The position numbers and the translations under genes are program-made. From contig JAHHHQ010000034.1 in the NCBI GenBank assembly GCA_019359285.1, positions 124,001 to 188,000 on the forward strand: a stretch of 64,000 bases of DNA, in the 5' to 3' direction. The notes beneath the pieces were generated by a model that worked only from the letters and a program-made list of their open reading frames with translations, made no database searches and had not been told where the DNA came from. This DNA is from Nodosilinea sp. WJT8-NPBG4. GTDB taxonomy: Bacteria; Cyanobacteriota; Cyanobacteriia; Phormidesmidales; Phormidesmidaceae. Positions 16,463-25,458 of this stretch are shown one piece after another. The stretch's first letter is position 1; every line of letters begins with the position of its first letter.

Positions 16463-18388
16463 ATGGAATACGACCCGCTCCAGGATAAGCAACGGCACGA
16501 TACGTTTTCGGCGCAGCAAAACACGATTTACACGGGCATCCTCGTTGCGGCCGCCCTTGGGTTAGCAATCTTTGTGGGGAGTGCCCTGAACCTTGGGTTG
16601 GTGTCGCTCCCGGAGCAACTGACTTGGGGGGGCTGGTTAACGATTGGAGTGACGCTGGGCGCTTTTCTGCTCAATGCCCTGACCACCCTGCCAGCTGATG
16701 CTATTTTTTTGGCGGCCCTAGCCATCTTGTTGCTGACTGGGGTGCTCGATACGACTACTGCTCTGGCTGGGTTTAGCAACCCCGGCATGATGACCGTAGG
16801 CGTGCTATACGTCGTTGTGGCTGGGCTGCAGCAGACCGGCGGGTTAGATATTATTTCTCGCGCGGTGTTGGGACTGCCTAAGGGGCAGACCACAGCGCTA
16901 CTGCGGCTAATTCTGCCGGTGCTGGGTATGAGCGCCTTTCTCAACAACACGCCGGTTGTGGCGATGTTTATTCCGGTGGTCAGCGACTGGTGCCGCAAAC
17001 TGCGTATCAGCCCTTCTAAGCTCATGATTCCGCTTAGCTACGCAGCCATTATGGGAGGCATGTGCACACTGATTGGTACCAGTACTAACCTGGTGGTTAA
17101 CGGGCTGCTGGTGTCTGAGACCGACTACCCTGGCCTCAAGCTGTTTGACCTAGTGCCGGTCGGAGTACCCTGTGCGATCGCCGGTACCCTAATGCTGGTT
17201 TTAGCCCAGCGCTGGCTGCTGCCCCAGCGCAAACCCGCCATTACTGACACCGATGACCCACGAGAGTACACCGTCGAAATGGTGGTTGAAAACCACAGCC
17301 CTCTGGCGGGTAAAACCGTTGAGCAGGCTGGGCTGCGCCATCTGCCGGGGCTGTACCTGACCGAAATTCAGCGGGGGGGGCGGCTGCTGACCGCCATTGG
17401 CCCCCAAGAGATGCTGCAAGAGCAAGATCAGCTGGTGTTTGTGGGCATGGTCGACTCGATTGTTGACCTCAATCAAATTCGAGGATTGCAGCCCGCCACC
17501 GACCAGGTGTTCAAGCTCGATACCCCTCGCACCGAGCGCACTCTGGTGGAAGCGGTGGTGTCGAACACCTGTCCGCTGGTGGGCATCACCATTCGCCAGG
17601 GCAAATTTCGCAGCCGCTATGGGGCGGTGGTGCTGGCGGTGGGTCGCAATGGTGAGCGCTTGTCGGGCAAAATTGGCGATATTCGGCTTCAGACCGGTGA
17701 TACTTTGCTGTTAGAAGCTAATCCGTCGTTTTTGGAGGAGCGCCGGGCTTCCCGCGATTTCTACCTGGTCAGCGAGGTTCCCAACTCCGACCCGCTGCGC
17801 CACGATCGCGCCCCCATAGCCCTAGCGATTTTAGTGCTAATGGTGGCCCTGGCTACCTTTGGCTGGATGGACATGCTCAATGCTGCCACCCTGGCGGCAC
17901 TGCTGATTGTGGTCACCGGCTGCTGCTCGTTTCAGCAGGGCTTTCGCACCATCGACTGGTCGGTGCTGCTGGTGGTGGCCGCCGCCCTAGGTCTGGGCAA
18001 GGCGCTGGAGGTTACCGGTGCCGCCGCCGTGCTGGCGGGTGGGGTGCTGGGTTTGGCTGGCGATAACCCCTGGGTGGCCCTGGCCATTGTCTACGGCGTA
18101 ACTACCGTCCTCACCGAGGTGATTACCAACAACGCGGCAGCGGCTGTGGTGTTTCCTATTGCGCTGTCGCTGTCGCAGAGTTTGGGGGTAAGCTTCATTC
18201 CCTTTGTGGTGGCGCTGATGATTGCCGCTTCGGCCAGCTTTAGCACCCCGATTGGCTATCAGACCAACCTCATGGTCTACGGTCCCGGCGGCTATAAGTT
18301 CACCGATTTCCTGCGGGTGGGCATTCCCTTTAACCTGGCTTTTTGGCTACTCACGGTGCTAATTGCTCCGCGGGTATATCCCTTTTAG
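16463..18388 (+). CDS. SLC13/DASS-type permease with RCK_C domains
   Basis: A 641-residue membrane protein. N-terminal hydrophobic segments (about 20-250) include the conserved loop AFLNNTPVVAMFIPVV and the pattern GTSTNLVVNG. Two soluble TrkA-C/RCK_C-like domains follow (about 265-345 and 358-435), then a second block of membrane segments with ITNNAAAAVVFPIALS and TPIGYQTNLMVYGPGGYKF. This is the plan of bacterial divalent-anion/sodium symporters with regulatory domains in the middle, including cyanobacterial sulfate transporters. The substrate (sulfate, dicarboxylate or other) is not decided by the sequence. Its 3' end is convergent with a ComFB-like gene. Confidence 0.87.
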   Translation: MEYDPLQDKQRHDTFSAQQNTIYTGILVAAALGLAIFVGSALNLGLVSLPEQLTWGGWLTIGVTLGAFLLNALTTLPADAIFLAALAILLLTGVLDTTTALAGFSNPGMMTVGVLYVVVAGLQQTGGLDIISRAVLGLPKGQTTALLRLILPVLGMSAFLNNTPVVAMFIPVVSDWCRKLRISPSKLMIPLSYAAIMGGMCTLIGTSTNLVVNGLLVSETDYPGLKLFDLVPVGVPCAIAGTLMLVLAQRWLLPQRKPAITDTDDPREYTVEMVVENHSPLAGKTVEQAGLRHLPGLYLTEIQRGGRLLTAIGPQEMLQEQDQLVFVGMVDSIVDLNQIRGLQPATDQVFKLDTPRTERTLVEAVVSNTCPLVGITIRQGKFRSRYGAVVLAVGRNGERLSGKIGDIRLQTGDTLLLEANPSFLEERRASRDFYLVSEVPNSDPLRHDRAPIALAILVLMVALATFGWMDMLNAATLAALLIVVTGCCSFQQGFRTIDWSVLLVVAAALGLGKALEVTGAAAVLAGGVLGLAGDNPWVALAIVYGVTTVLTEVITNNAAAAVVFPIALSLSQSLGVSFIPFVVALMIAASASFSTPIGYQTNLMVYGPGGYKFTDFLRVGIPFNLAFWLLTVLIAPRVYPF

Positions 18389-18401
18389 CCTTTAAAGATA
18401 A

Positions 18402-18445
18402 ACTAGGGCCGCGATCGCACCAAGCTGGCTAGATCTGGCCCTAGT
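18402..18445. terminator. Terminator between convergent permease and ComFB-like genes
   Basis: A 9-bp inverted repeat, ACTAGGGCC (18402-18410) and GGCCCTAGT (18437-18445), with a T-rich run following on the minus strand. It probably ends the minus-strand gene and possibly both. Confidence 0.5.
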
Positions 18446-18489
18446 AAAAAACTGGGGAGTAGGATGGGGGCATTGCCCTAGAATCCTGA

Positions 18490-19035
18490 CTACGCCTTGG
18501 GTGCCGGCTCAAACTTGTGGGCGTGGTCTTGCAGCAGCGAGCTGACTTGGCTAAGCACGTTGTCGCCAGTTTTCTTCTGAATGATTTGGCGCTCAGGGTA
18601 GAAGTCGGGCTTGTCAAGGTTGCGGGAGATGGCCTGCTGAACCTGGTCGGCAATTAGGGCAGACAGCTCACCGCGAGCACTTTCACGTTGAAAGTTAGCG
18701 CCTTCTTCGGTGGTGGCGTAGAGGGGCGGCAGCCGGTTGAGGGCGTAGGCGGCAATATCGCCTAAATCAAGGGTTTTGTCGGAGGTAGACTCGATCTCGG
18801 CCACCCGCGAAATCGCCTCGGTCAGCACCAGCTCTTCCATCACGTTGATGAACTGCTTGCGGGGCACAGCTACCACTTCGCCGGTGAGCAGAGCCCCCAT
18901 CAGGCGATCGAGCGCCATATATTCTTCAATCGAAAGCTCGGCAGCGGTGTCGCAAATGCGACCTACTTCGGCCTCCATAGCGGGGGTAAGGTAGCCGTCT
19001 TGTAGGGCTTGTTCAACAATTTTTTCGATAGTCAT
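18490..19035 (-). CDS. ComFB family protein, candidate cyclic-dinucleotide receptor
   Basis: A 181-residue protein. The C-terminal part (about 60-130) has NVMEELVLTEAISRV and the sequence ALNRLPPLYATTEEGANFQ, the hallmark of the late competence ComFB family. The N-terminal part (1-55) is a helical segment ending LMGALLTGEVVAV that is common as an extension in cyanobacteria. Recent work describes cyanobacterial ComFB-like proteins as receptors for cyclic dinucleotides; applying that here is inference. Two other proteins in this window carry GGDEF domains. It is convergent with the permease gene and lies upstream of hfq on the same strand. Confidence 0.82.
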   Translation of the reverse strand: MTIEKIVEQALQDGYLTPAMEAEVGRICDTAAELSIEEYMALDRLMGALLTGEVVAVPRKQFINVMEELVLTEAISRVAEIESTSDKTLDLGDIAAYALNRLPPLYATTEEGANFQRESARGELSALIADQVQQAISRNLDKPDFYPERQIIQKKTGDNVLSQVSSLLQDHAHKFEPAPKA

Positions 19036-19195
19036 TTGGCCAAAAGCTCCATGAAACTGGCGGATTAACGGCTTTTACTGGAAATTAGGGGACCGAAATA
19101 TCAATAGGGGTAGGCATCTACCTGGGTTTAGTTTGCCCCAATCAATTCGGCAGACCACAGGAACATGTGAAGACTGCTTGAGGCACAGCGACGAA

Positions 19196-19408
19196 TTAAG
19201 AATATTTTAGGAAGCCAATGGCCTGCTTCCAAATTTGGTGCTTGCTCTGGTCTTCGGTTTGTATGCAGATGCACTGGGGGTCTTGCCACACGACACGACC
19301 AGTAATAACGTCGCCGGTGATGAGCTTGACCTCAATCGGAGCGTGATCACGAATTAGATTTTGAACCTGGCGCACGCTCGGCAACCCGGTGGCAAATTCT
19401 TGAGACAT
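19196..19408 (-). CDS. hfq: RNA chaperone Hfq, cyanobacterial type
   Basis: A 70-residue Sm-like protein with the cyanobacterial Hfq pattern GLPSVRQVQNLIRDHAPIEVKL, then TGDVITGRVVWQDPQCICI and a short C-terminus IGFLKYS. The proximal RNA-binding residues of enterobacterial Hfq are not conserved in this group; in Synechocystis it affects motility through the pilus motor PilB rather than by classic sRNA pairing. The KH-type motif of E. coli is absent here. It is divergent from dapF, the usual genomic neighbour in cyanobacteria, which strengthens the call. Confidence 0.93.
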   Translation of the reverse strand: MSQEFATGLPSVRQVQNLIRDHAPIEVKLITGDVITGRVVWQDPQCICIQTEDQSKHQIWKQAIGFLKYS

Positions 19409-19489
19409 GTTGCTAGGCCACTGAACTTATGCTGGTCTTACGGTACCCCGTTTAGCAGGGCTAGGTGACAAGAAAAGGGAATTTATTAA

Positions 19490-19653
19490 GGAAGGTGAGG
19501 CGATAAGAAAGGTGAGGGAGATGAGGGGGATAGGGAAGGTAAGGGGGATGGGGAAGAACGAGGCTGCCTCAATCTCAATTCAGGCCGTTCCGAATCTAAT
19601 TTTTTCTATTCCCCTGATCTCCCCCATCTCCTCTACATCCCCCATCTCCTCAC
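19490..19653. repeat. Purine tract facing pyrimidine tract between hfq and dapF
   Basis: 19490-19557 is purine-rich (variants of GAAGGTGAGG and GAGGGGGAT). 19601-19653 is pyrimidine-rich (CCCCCATCTCCTC variants). The two are imperfectly complementary, so the divergent promoter region could fold back on itself. It shares short words with the tracts at 2640, 5739 and 22795. Confidence 0.5.
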
Positions 19654-19696
19654 TTTGGCCGATAATTAAGTGTCACTCATTCAGTAACGACGCACT

Positions 19697-20545
19697 ATGG
19701 AATTCAGCAAGTACCACGGCTTGGGCAACGACTTTATTTTGGTGGATAACCGTCACCAGGTGGAGCCTGTGATTAGTCCTGAGATGGCGGTGCAGTGGTG
19801 CGATCGCCATTTTGGCATTGGCGCTGACGGGGTGATTTTTGCGCTGCCGGGGCAGGAGGGCACTGATTACACCATGCGCATTTATAACTCTGACGGCTCG
19901 GAGCCGGAGATGTGTGGCAATGGCATTCGCTGCATGGCCAAGTTCCTAGAAACCTTAGAAACCGCCGATGGCAAAACCCCCCAGGCACCCCATACCTACC
20001 GGATTCACACCCTGGCGGGGCTGATTTCGCCCACCCTGCAACCCGATGGTCAGGTGACGGTCGATATGGGGCCACCCTACCTGCTGGCGCGGGAGATTCC
20101 GACTACCCTAATGGCGGCTGAGGAGAAGGTAGTGGGTATACCGCTGACGGTAGCCGAGCAAACTTGGGAGGTGACCTGTGTCAGTATGGGCAACCCCCAC
20201 TGCATTACGTTTGTGGAGGACGTGGAGGCGATCGCCCTAGAAACCCTTGGTCCTCAGTTCGAGCACCACACTGCGTTTCCTCAGCGGATCAATACCGAGT
20301 TTATTCAAGTAGTGCGGCCCGACTATCTCAAAATGCGGGTGTGGGAGCGAGGGGCAGGCATTACCCTGGCCTGTGGCACCGGAGCCTGCGCTTCGCTGGT
20401 GGCTGGGGTGCTGAACGGGTTGTGCGATTGGGCCGCCACGGTTGAACTCCCCGGTGGCCCCCTCTACATCGAGTGGTCAGCCACCGACAATCGGGTCTAT
20501 ATGACTGGCCCTGCTGAGTTGGCCTTTAGAGGCACCAGAGCTTAG
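19697..20545 (+). CDS. dapF: Diaminopimelate epimerase
   Basis: A 282-residue PLP-independent epimerase with the two catalytic cysteines, Cys73 in MCGNGIRC and Cys226 in ACGTGAC. It interconverts LL- and meso-diaminopimelate, the last shared step before lysine and peptidoglycan. [19 protein letters not shown] at the start is the canonical opening, fixing the ATG at 19697. The two pseudo-symmetric domains are both complete. It is divergent from hfq, a pairing seen in many cyanobacteria, and convergent with a HAD gene. Confidence 0.95.
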   Translation: MEFSKYHGLGNDFILVDNRHQVEPVISPEMAVQWCDRHFGIGADGVIFALPGQEGTDYTMRIYNSDGSEPEMCGNGIRCMAKFLETLETADGKTPQAPHTYRIHTLAGLISPTLQPDGQVTVDMGPPYLLAREIPTTLMAAEEKVVGIPLTVAEQTWEVTCVSMGNPHCITFVEDVEAIALETLGPQFEHHTAFPQRINTEFIQVVRPDYLKMRVWERGAGITLACGTGACASLVAGVLNGLCDWAATVELPGGPLYIEWSATDNRVYMTGPAELAFRGTRA

Positions 20546-20570
20546 GGCGCTGGTCGGTGGGTTGAGGGGG

Positions 20571-20599
20571 TGGGTAGGTGACGCAGAGGTTCCTACCCA
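20571..20599. terminator. Hairpin between convergent dapF and HAD gene
   Basis: TGGGTAGG (20571-20578) pairs with CCTACCCA (20592-20599). The stem overlaps the last codons of the minus-strand HAD gene. No T-run follows, so termination is only suggested. Confidence 0.35.
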
Positions 20600-21255
20600 T
20601 TCACAGGGCGCTTGACTAAAATGCCGTGCAGCCCAGCGGCTTTGGCCCCTTCAAAATCCTCGGTTTTGCTGTCGCCGACGTGCCAGGCTTGGCTGGCGTC
20701 GCAGCGGTGCTTTTGTAGTGCGGTGGCAAAAATTAGCGGGTCGGGCTTGGCGGCCCCGGCCTCAGACGAAAGTGTAACTGAGCTGAAATAGGTGGCTAGG
20801 TTGAGTTCTTCGAGCACTTGATACAGCCGGGTGTCGAAGTTTGAGATTACCCCCAGGGTGATGCCGCGCTGCCGCCAGCGATCGAGAGCTGGCGACACGT
20901 CGGGGTAGAGTTCCCAGGGGGCGGCGCTGGCAAAGTGAGCGTAGAGGTCGGCAAAAAAGCTGTCGAAGTCCACGAAGCGATCGAGCACCCCGGCACTGCT
21001 AAAGGTCTGTTGGGCAATCACCCGCCACCAGCGATACTCCTGCTCGGGCACTGTGGTTGGGTCGCTACCGGGGAAAGCCATTTCTGGGGCAGCTCTAAAG
21101 GCCCGGAAAAACGCTTGATTTAAGATCGCAGGGTCGACCTCAATGCCGTGGTGCTGGGCTAGGTCAGCGTAGACTGCGCCAACGCTGCCCGCTACCCCAA
21201 ACAGCGTGCCAACCGCATCTAAAAAAATCACCCGAGGTTGCGGAGAATTAGCCAT
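20593..21255 (-). CDS. HAD-IA family hydrolase, variant motif I
   Basis: A 220-residue HAD-superfamily protein: motif I FLDAVGTLF with nucleophile Asp13, motif II GVISNFD, motif III/IV KPDPLIF and HVGDSKTEDF. The residue two positions after the nucleophile, usually an acid/base Asp, is Val15. This variant occurs in the HDHD3/DREG-2-like branch, where phosphatase activity is unclear. The substrate is unknown. It is encoded convergently with dapF and about 90 bases downstream of the gcvP start-side neighbour region. No membrane segments. Confidence 0.85.
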   Translation of the reverse strand: MANSPQPRVIFLDAVGTLFGVAGSVGAVYADLAQHHGIEVDPAILNQAFFRAFRAAPEMAFPGSDPTTVPEQEYRWWRVIAQQTFSSAGVLDRFVDFDSFFADLYAHFASAAPWELYPDVSPALDRWRQRGITLGVISNFDTRLYQVLEELNLATYFSSVTLSSEAGAAKPDPLIFATALQKHRCDASQAWHVGDSKTEDFEGAKAAGLHGILVKRPVNG

Positions 21256-21347
21256 TACGTTGAACGTCTAGCAACTGAACAGCTTTAGCTTAAAGGCAAA
21301 GCTGTGGCTTGCAGCGAATTTGAAGAATTTCTAGAGCGAGAAATTCC

Positions 21348-24335
21348 CTAGGCTTCGCTGTAGGCATCCATGCCGATGCAGGAGCAGATCAGGTTGCGAT
21401 CGCCGTAGGCCTGGTCAATGCGGTTCACCGCTGGCCAAAACTTGGCGCTGCGGGTGAACGGCGTTGGAAACACCGCCTGCTCTCGGCTATAGGGGCGCTC
21501 CCAGTCAGACACCAGATCGATCGCTGTATGGGGCGCGTTTTTGAGCAGGTTGTTGTCGCGATCGCTCTCTCCGGTCTCAATCGCGCGAATCTCGTCGCGA
21601 ATGGCTATCATCGCGTCGCAGAAGCGATCCAGCTCCGCCTTTGCTTCACTTTCGGTAGGCTCGACCATCAACGTGCCCGCCACCGGCCACGACATGGTGG
21701 GCGGGTGAAAGCCGTAATCGATCAGCCGTTTGGCCACATCTTCTACCCCAATATCCGCTGATTTTTTGAAGGGTCGAACATCGAGAATGCACTCGTGGGC
21801 CACTCGTCCGTTCTGCCCGGTGTAGAGAATGTCGTAGTGCCCCTTCAGCCGTTGAGCAATGTAGTTGGCGTTGAGAATGGCAATTTCTGTAGCCCGCGTC
21901 AGCCCCGCACCGCCCATCATGGCAATATACATCCACGAGATTGGCAGAATGCTGGCGCTGCCCCAGGGGGTCGACGTCACCGCGCCAATGCCCTGGTTTC
22001 CGCCGACTCCGCTCGTTAAACTGTGCCCCGGCAGGTAGGGTACCAAGTGGCTTTTCACCCCAATCGGGCCGACTCCTGGCCCGCCACCACCGTGGGGAAT
22101 GCAAAAGGTTTTGTGCAGGTTAAGGTGGCAGACATCGGCCCCAAAGTCAGCGGGTCGGCAGAGACCTACCTGGGCATTCATATTGGCCCCATCCATATAG
22201 ACCTGGCCACCGTGGGTGTGGATGATGGCGCAGACTTCGGTAATGCCTGCCTCAAATACCCCGTGGGTAGATGGGTAGGTGACCATCAGTGCCGACAGAT
22301 TCTCACCGTGCTTTTCGGCCTTGACCTGTAAGTCATTCACGTCGATGTTGCCATCCTCATCACAGGCGACGGGGACAACCTTCATGCCGGCCATGACGGC
22401 GCTAGCGGGGTTGGTGCCGTGGGCCGACTGGGGAATCAGACAGACGTTGCGATGATGGTCGCCCCGCTGTTGGTGATACTCACGAATTACCAGCAGGCCC
22501 GCATATTCGCCCTGAGCGCCAGCGTTGGGCTGGAGCGAAACGCCGTCAAACCCAGTGATCTCGGCTAGCCAGGTTTCTAGATCGGCGAACAACTGCCGGT
22601 AGCCCGCGGTTTGCTCCGCGGGTGCAAAGGGGTGAATCTGGCCAAACTCCGGCCAAGTGATTGGCACCATCTCGGCGGTGGCGTTGAGCTTCATGGTGCA
22701 GGAGCCTAGCGGAATCATCGCCGTCGCTAGGGAGAGATCTTTGTTTTGCAGGCGATAGAGGTACCGCAGCATCTCCGTTTCGGAGTGGTAGCGGTTGAAG
22801 GTGGGGTGGGTGAGGTAGGGGGTGGTGCGCTGGAGAGAGTGGGGGAGTGAGGAGGGGGATTGGGGGAGGTTTGAATTTTGTAAGTCCTTCGGACTGGCTA
22901 TGCCTACGCGAAGCGTCTCCGGAGGAGAAATTTTGAATTTCGAATTGGAATCTCCGGTGAAAACAGTGATCAGGTCTTGGAGATCGGAGTCGGTGACGGT
23001 TTCGTCAAGGGCGACGATTAGGGTTTGGGCGTCGAGCACGCGCAGGTTGATGCGGTGGTCGGCGGCGCGGTCGAGGATGGCAGTTTGACGATCGCCTACT
23101 GTAACCCGTAGCGTATCGAACACCGGCTCTTTGCCCAGCTCAAAGCCAGCTTCGGTGAGAGCAGCAGCGAGGGTCTGGGTCTGGTGGTGAATGTGGGAGG
23201 CGAGCGCCCGCAGCCCCTCCGGCCCGTGGTACACCGCGTACATGCTGGCCATGATCGCCAGCAGCACCTGGGCGGTGCAGATATTGCTGGTAGCGGCGTC
23301 GCGGCGAATGTGCTGTTCGCGGGTTTGCAGGGTGAGGCGCAGGGCGGGGTTGCCGTAGGTGTCTTTAGAGACGCCCACCAAGCGGCCGGGCAGCTTGCGA
23401 GCAAAGCTGTTGCGAGTGGCAAAGAAAGCGGCGTGGGGGCCGCCAAAACCCAGGGGCACCCCAAAACGCTGGGTGTTGCCGACCACAATGTCAGCGCCAA
23501 ATTCGCCAGGCGGACGCAGTAGGGTCAGGCTGAGCAGATCGGCGGCGACGGTGACCAGGGCATGGTTGGCATGGGCCTGAGTCACAAAGTCTTCGTAGTT
23601 GTAGATGGCCCCATCGGTGGCGGGGTATTGCAGCAGCACCCCAAACACCGGAGTATCAAAGCTAAAGGTTTGGTGGTCGCCCACAACGACCTCAATGCCC
23701 AGGGGTAAGGCACGGGTTTTAACCACGTCAATGGTCTGCGGATGGCAGGCAGCGGAGACCCAAAAGGTGTTGGCGTTTTTCTGTTTACGGGCGTTGAAGG
23801 CCAGGGTCATGGCCTCGGCGGCGGCGGTGCCTTCGTCTAGCAGGGAGGCGTTGGCGATTTCCATAGCGGTCAGATCGACCACCAGGGTTTGGAAATTGAG
23901 CAGGGCCTCTAGCCGCCCCTGGGAAATTTCGGGCTGGTAGGGTGTGTATTGGGTGTACCAGCCGGGATTCTCAAGCACGTTGCGTTGAACCACCGCTGGG
24001 GTGAAGGTGTTGGCGTAGCCCAGGCCGAGGTATGACCGCCATACTTGATTCTGATTGGCAAGGGTTTTGAGCTGGGCTAGAGCTGTGGCCTCGTCTGCTC
24101 CCTGGGGCAGCTTGAGGGCGTGGGGTAGCCGAATTGCCGCAGGCACAGTGGCGTCGATCAGCTCATTCAACGTGGCGTAGCCCAGAGCCGCGAGCATTGC
24201 CTCGGTGTCGTCAGCGGTTGGTCCCAAATGGCGGGCTGCAAAGGGGCTGAGGGGAGGCATGGGGGCCGTGCCGTTGGTCCCTGGCGTGGCGGTGTCGGCA
24301 TTGATGGTGCTGGTCTGGGGAAAAAGTTGCGTCAT
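21348..24335 (-). CDS. gcvP: Glycine dehydrogenase (decarboxylating), P protein
   Basis: A 995-residue PLP enzyme, the fused P protein of the glycine cleavage system, with the N-terminal half lacking and the C-terminal half carrying the cofactor Lys742 in [15 protein letters not shown]. It decarboxylates glycine and passes the aminomethyl group to the lipoylated H protein. In cyanobacteria this is part of photorespiratory glycolate metabolism. Both halves are complete. The linker around residues 460-510 is lengthened by a palindromic repeat element and a Pro/Ser-rich stretch translated from a polypurine tract, described separately. gcvT and gcvH are not adjacent. Confidence 0.96.
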   Translation of the reverse strand: MTQLFPQTSTINADTATPGTNGTAPMPPLSPFAARHLGPTADDTEAMLAALGYATLNELIDATVPAAIRLPHALKLPQGADEATALAQLKTLANQNQVWRSYLGLGYANTFTPAVVQRNVLENPGWYTQYTPYQPEISQGRLEALLNFQTLVVDLTAMEIANASLLDEGTAAAEAMTLAFNARKQKNANTFWVSAACHPQTIDVVKTRALPLGIEVVVGDHQTFSFDTPVFGVLLQYPATDGAIYNYEDFVTQAHANHALVTVAADLLSLTLLRPPGEFGADIVVGNTQRFGVPLGFGGPHAAFFATRNSFARKLPGRLVGVSKDTYGNPALRLTLQTREQHIRRDAATSNICTAQVLLAIMASMYAVYHGPEGLRALASHIHHQTQTLAAALTEAGFELGKEPVFDTLRVTVGDRQTAILDRAADHRINLRVLDAQTLIVALDETVTDSDLQDLITVFTGDSNSKFKISPPETLRVGIASPKDLQNSNLPQSPSSLPHSLQRTTPYLTHPTFNRYHSETEMLRYLYRLQNKDLSLATAMIPLGSCTMKLNATAEMVPITWPEFGQIHPFAPAEQTAGYRQLFADLETWLAEITGFDGVSLQPNAGAQGEYAGLLVIREYHQQRGDHHRNVCLIPQSAHGTNPASAVMAGMKVVPVACDEDGNIDVNDLQVKAEKHGENLSALMVTYPSTHGVFEAGITEVCAIIHTHGGQVYMDGANMNAQVGLCRPADFGADVCHLNLHKTFCIPHGGGGPGVGPIGVKSHLVPYLPGHSLTSGVGGNQGIGAVTSTPWGSASILPISWMYIAMMGGAGLTRATEIAILNANYIAQRLKGHYDILYTGQNGRVAHECILDVRPFKKSADIGVEDVAKRLIDYGFHPPTMSWPVAGTLMVEPTESEAKAELDRFCDAMIAIRDEIRAIETGESDRDNNLLKNAPHTAIDLVSDWERPYSREQAVFPTPFTRSAKFWPAVNRIDQAYGDRNLICSCIGMDAYSEA
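22795..22870. repeat. Polypurine tract inside gcvP
   Basis: Plus-strand G/A-rich sequence with GGGGGAGTGAGGAGGGGGATT-like units. On the coding strand it reads as a Pro/Ser/Leu-rich segment just before the conserved PYLTHP motif of GcvP. It matches the intergenic low-complexity tracts of this window in composition and short words. Confidence 0.5.
22870..22950. repeat. Palindromic repeat element inserted in frame in gcvP
   Basis: An 80-base insert with small hairpins AGTCC-TTC-GGACT (22883-22895) and TCTCC-GGA-GGAGA (22916-22928). It is flanked by the direct repeat TTTGAATTT at 22870-22878 and 22932-22940. The core resembles palindromic repeats that are common between cyanobacterial genes. Here it is translated as about 26 residues in the linker between the two halves of GcvP. 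Confidence 0.65.
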
Positions 24336-24476
24336 ACCCGTTTGCGGATGGCTCCAAAATGGTTAGGGTTGCCTCGATCGCGCCCAGGATCTAAGCGCCT
24401 CTTCATTCATATCTTGAAACATTGGCGATAAATTTGCTGCCGTTGCACCCTCAAGGGACAAATTCAAGCGGTCGGG

Positions 24477-25379
24477 TCAGGATGCGGGGGCGAGTTGGGT
24501 GACAAAGGGGGCGATCGCCGCCGCCGTCTCTTGGGGCTTCTCTAAGTGAGGCACATGGCCGCAGTTGGGAATCCAGACCAGCTTACTGTTAGGAATCGCG
24601 CGCTCAAACCGCCGCGCGTCCTTTGTCCCCAAAATTTTGTCTTGCTCCCCCCAGATCATCAAGGTAGGGGAAGCGATTTCAGGGATTTTGGTGGTCAAAA
24701 AGTTGTAGCCGCCGCTCTTGGTGAAGGCAATCAGGGCCTCCTGCCAACCGGGGCACTGGAGATGTAGGGCGGCGCACAGTTCCGCATCGGCGGTGACGAA
24801 AGTTTTGTCAAAGTAGGCCTGACGGCTAATGCTGCGCCGCACTCTGGGGCTGCGCAAAAAGTCAGTGGCCCAGCTATCCAGCGGCGGCACCATCAAATTG
24901 CCCATGGCTGGACCAGCGGCAAAGCCCGCGGCATCGATCAGCACCAAGCCAGCTACGGCTTCGGGATAGGTCAAAGCAAAGTCGATAGCGGCCGCCCCGC
25001 CCATCGAAGCTCCTACCAGCACCACCGGACGGTTGATCTGCTGCTGCCAAAAGCTGTGCAGGTGCAGCTTGATGGCTCCTGGTGAGAGATTGGGGCTGAG
25101 GGTGCGATCGCTAAACCCAAAACCCAGCAGATCAACGGCCCAGGTCTGGGGGGCCAGCAGCGGCAGCAGCCGGCGAAACTCAAGCAGCGAGCTGTCAAAC
25201 CCAGGGATCAGCAGCAGAGGCGGCGTGCTGCTGATCCCTGTTCCTGCCACGTAGGCCGTGGGAATAGCGACGTCAGCGAGCGGCGTGTTGATTGCCGCCA
25301 CCTGGACTTGAGCCGCCATTGCGATTGAGGTGGGTTCACTTAGCCCCGCAGCGGCGGCGGGCAATACAGAGACAGCCAT
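24477..25379 (-). CDS. Alpha/beta hydrolase
   Basis: A 300-residue alpha/beta-hydrolase with nucleophile serine in VGASMGG, an acid in WGEQDKIL and histidine in NCGHVPHLEKP. The oxyanion region is LLLIPGFDSS. Substrate unknown; similar cyanobacterial proteins are annotated as esterases or pheophytinase-like hydrolases without proof. The first 40 residues are Ala-rich and may be linker or an overlong start; a later Met (residue 21, MAAQVQVAAIN) is an alternative. It lies between gcvP and a retropepsin-like lipoprotein, all on the minus strand, but with gaps that suggest separate units. Confidence 0.82.
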   Translation of the reverse strand: MAVSVLPAAAAGLSEPTSIAMAAQVQVAAINTPLADVAIPTAYVAGTGISSTPPLLLIPGFDSSLLEFRRLLPLLAPQTWAVDLLGFGFSDRTLSPNLSPGAIKLHLHSFWQQQINRPVVLVGASMGGAAAIDFALTYPEAVAGLVLIDAAGFAAGPAMGNLMVPPLDSWATDFLRSPRVRRSISRQAYFDKTFVTADAELCAALHLQCPGWQEALIAFTKSGGYNFLTTKIPEIASPTLMIWGEQDKILGTKDARRFERAIPNSKLVWIPNCGHVPHLEKPQETAAAIAPFVTQLAPAS

Positions 25380-25458
25380 AGGTGAAGATAGTGCAAAACC
25401 TGCTGCCTATTCTCACGCATTCTTACGCTCTGAGCCAGGCTATCCCAAAGATTAGTTC

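Noticed and set aside
22870..22950. Insertion sequence or intein in gcvP
   Set aside because: Only 80 bases, no transposase, no splicing motifs; fits a small palindromic repeat.
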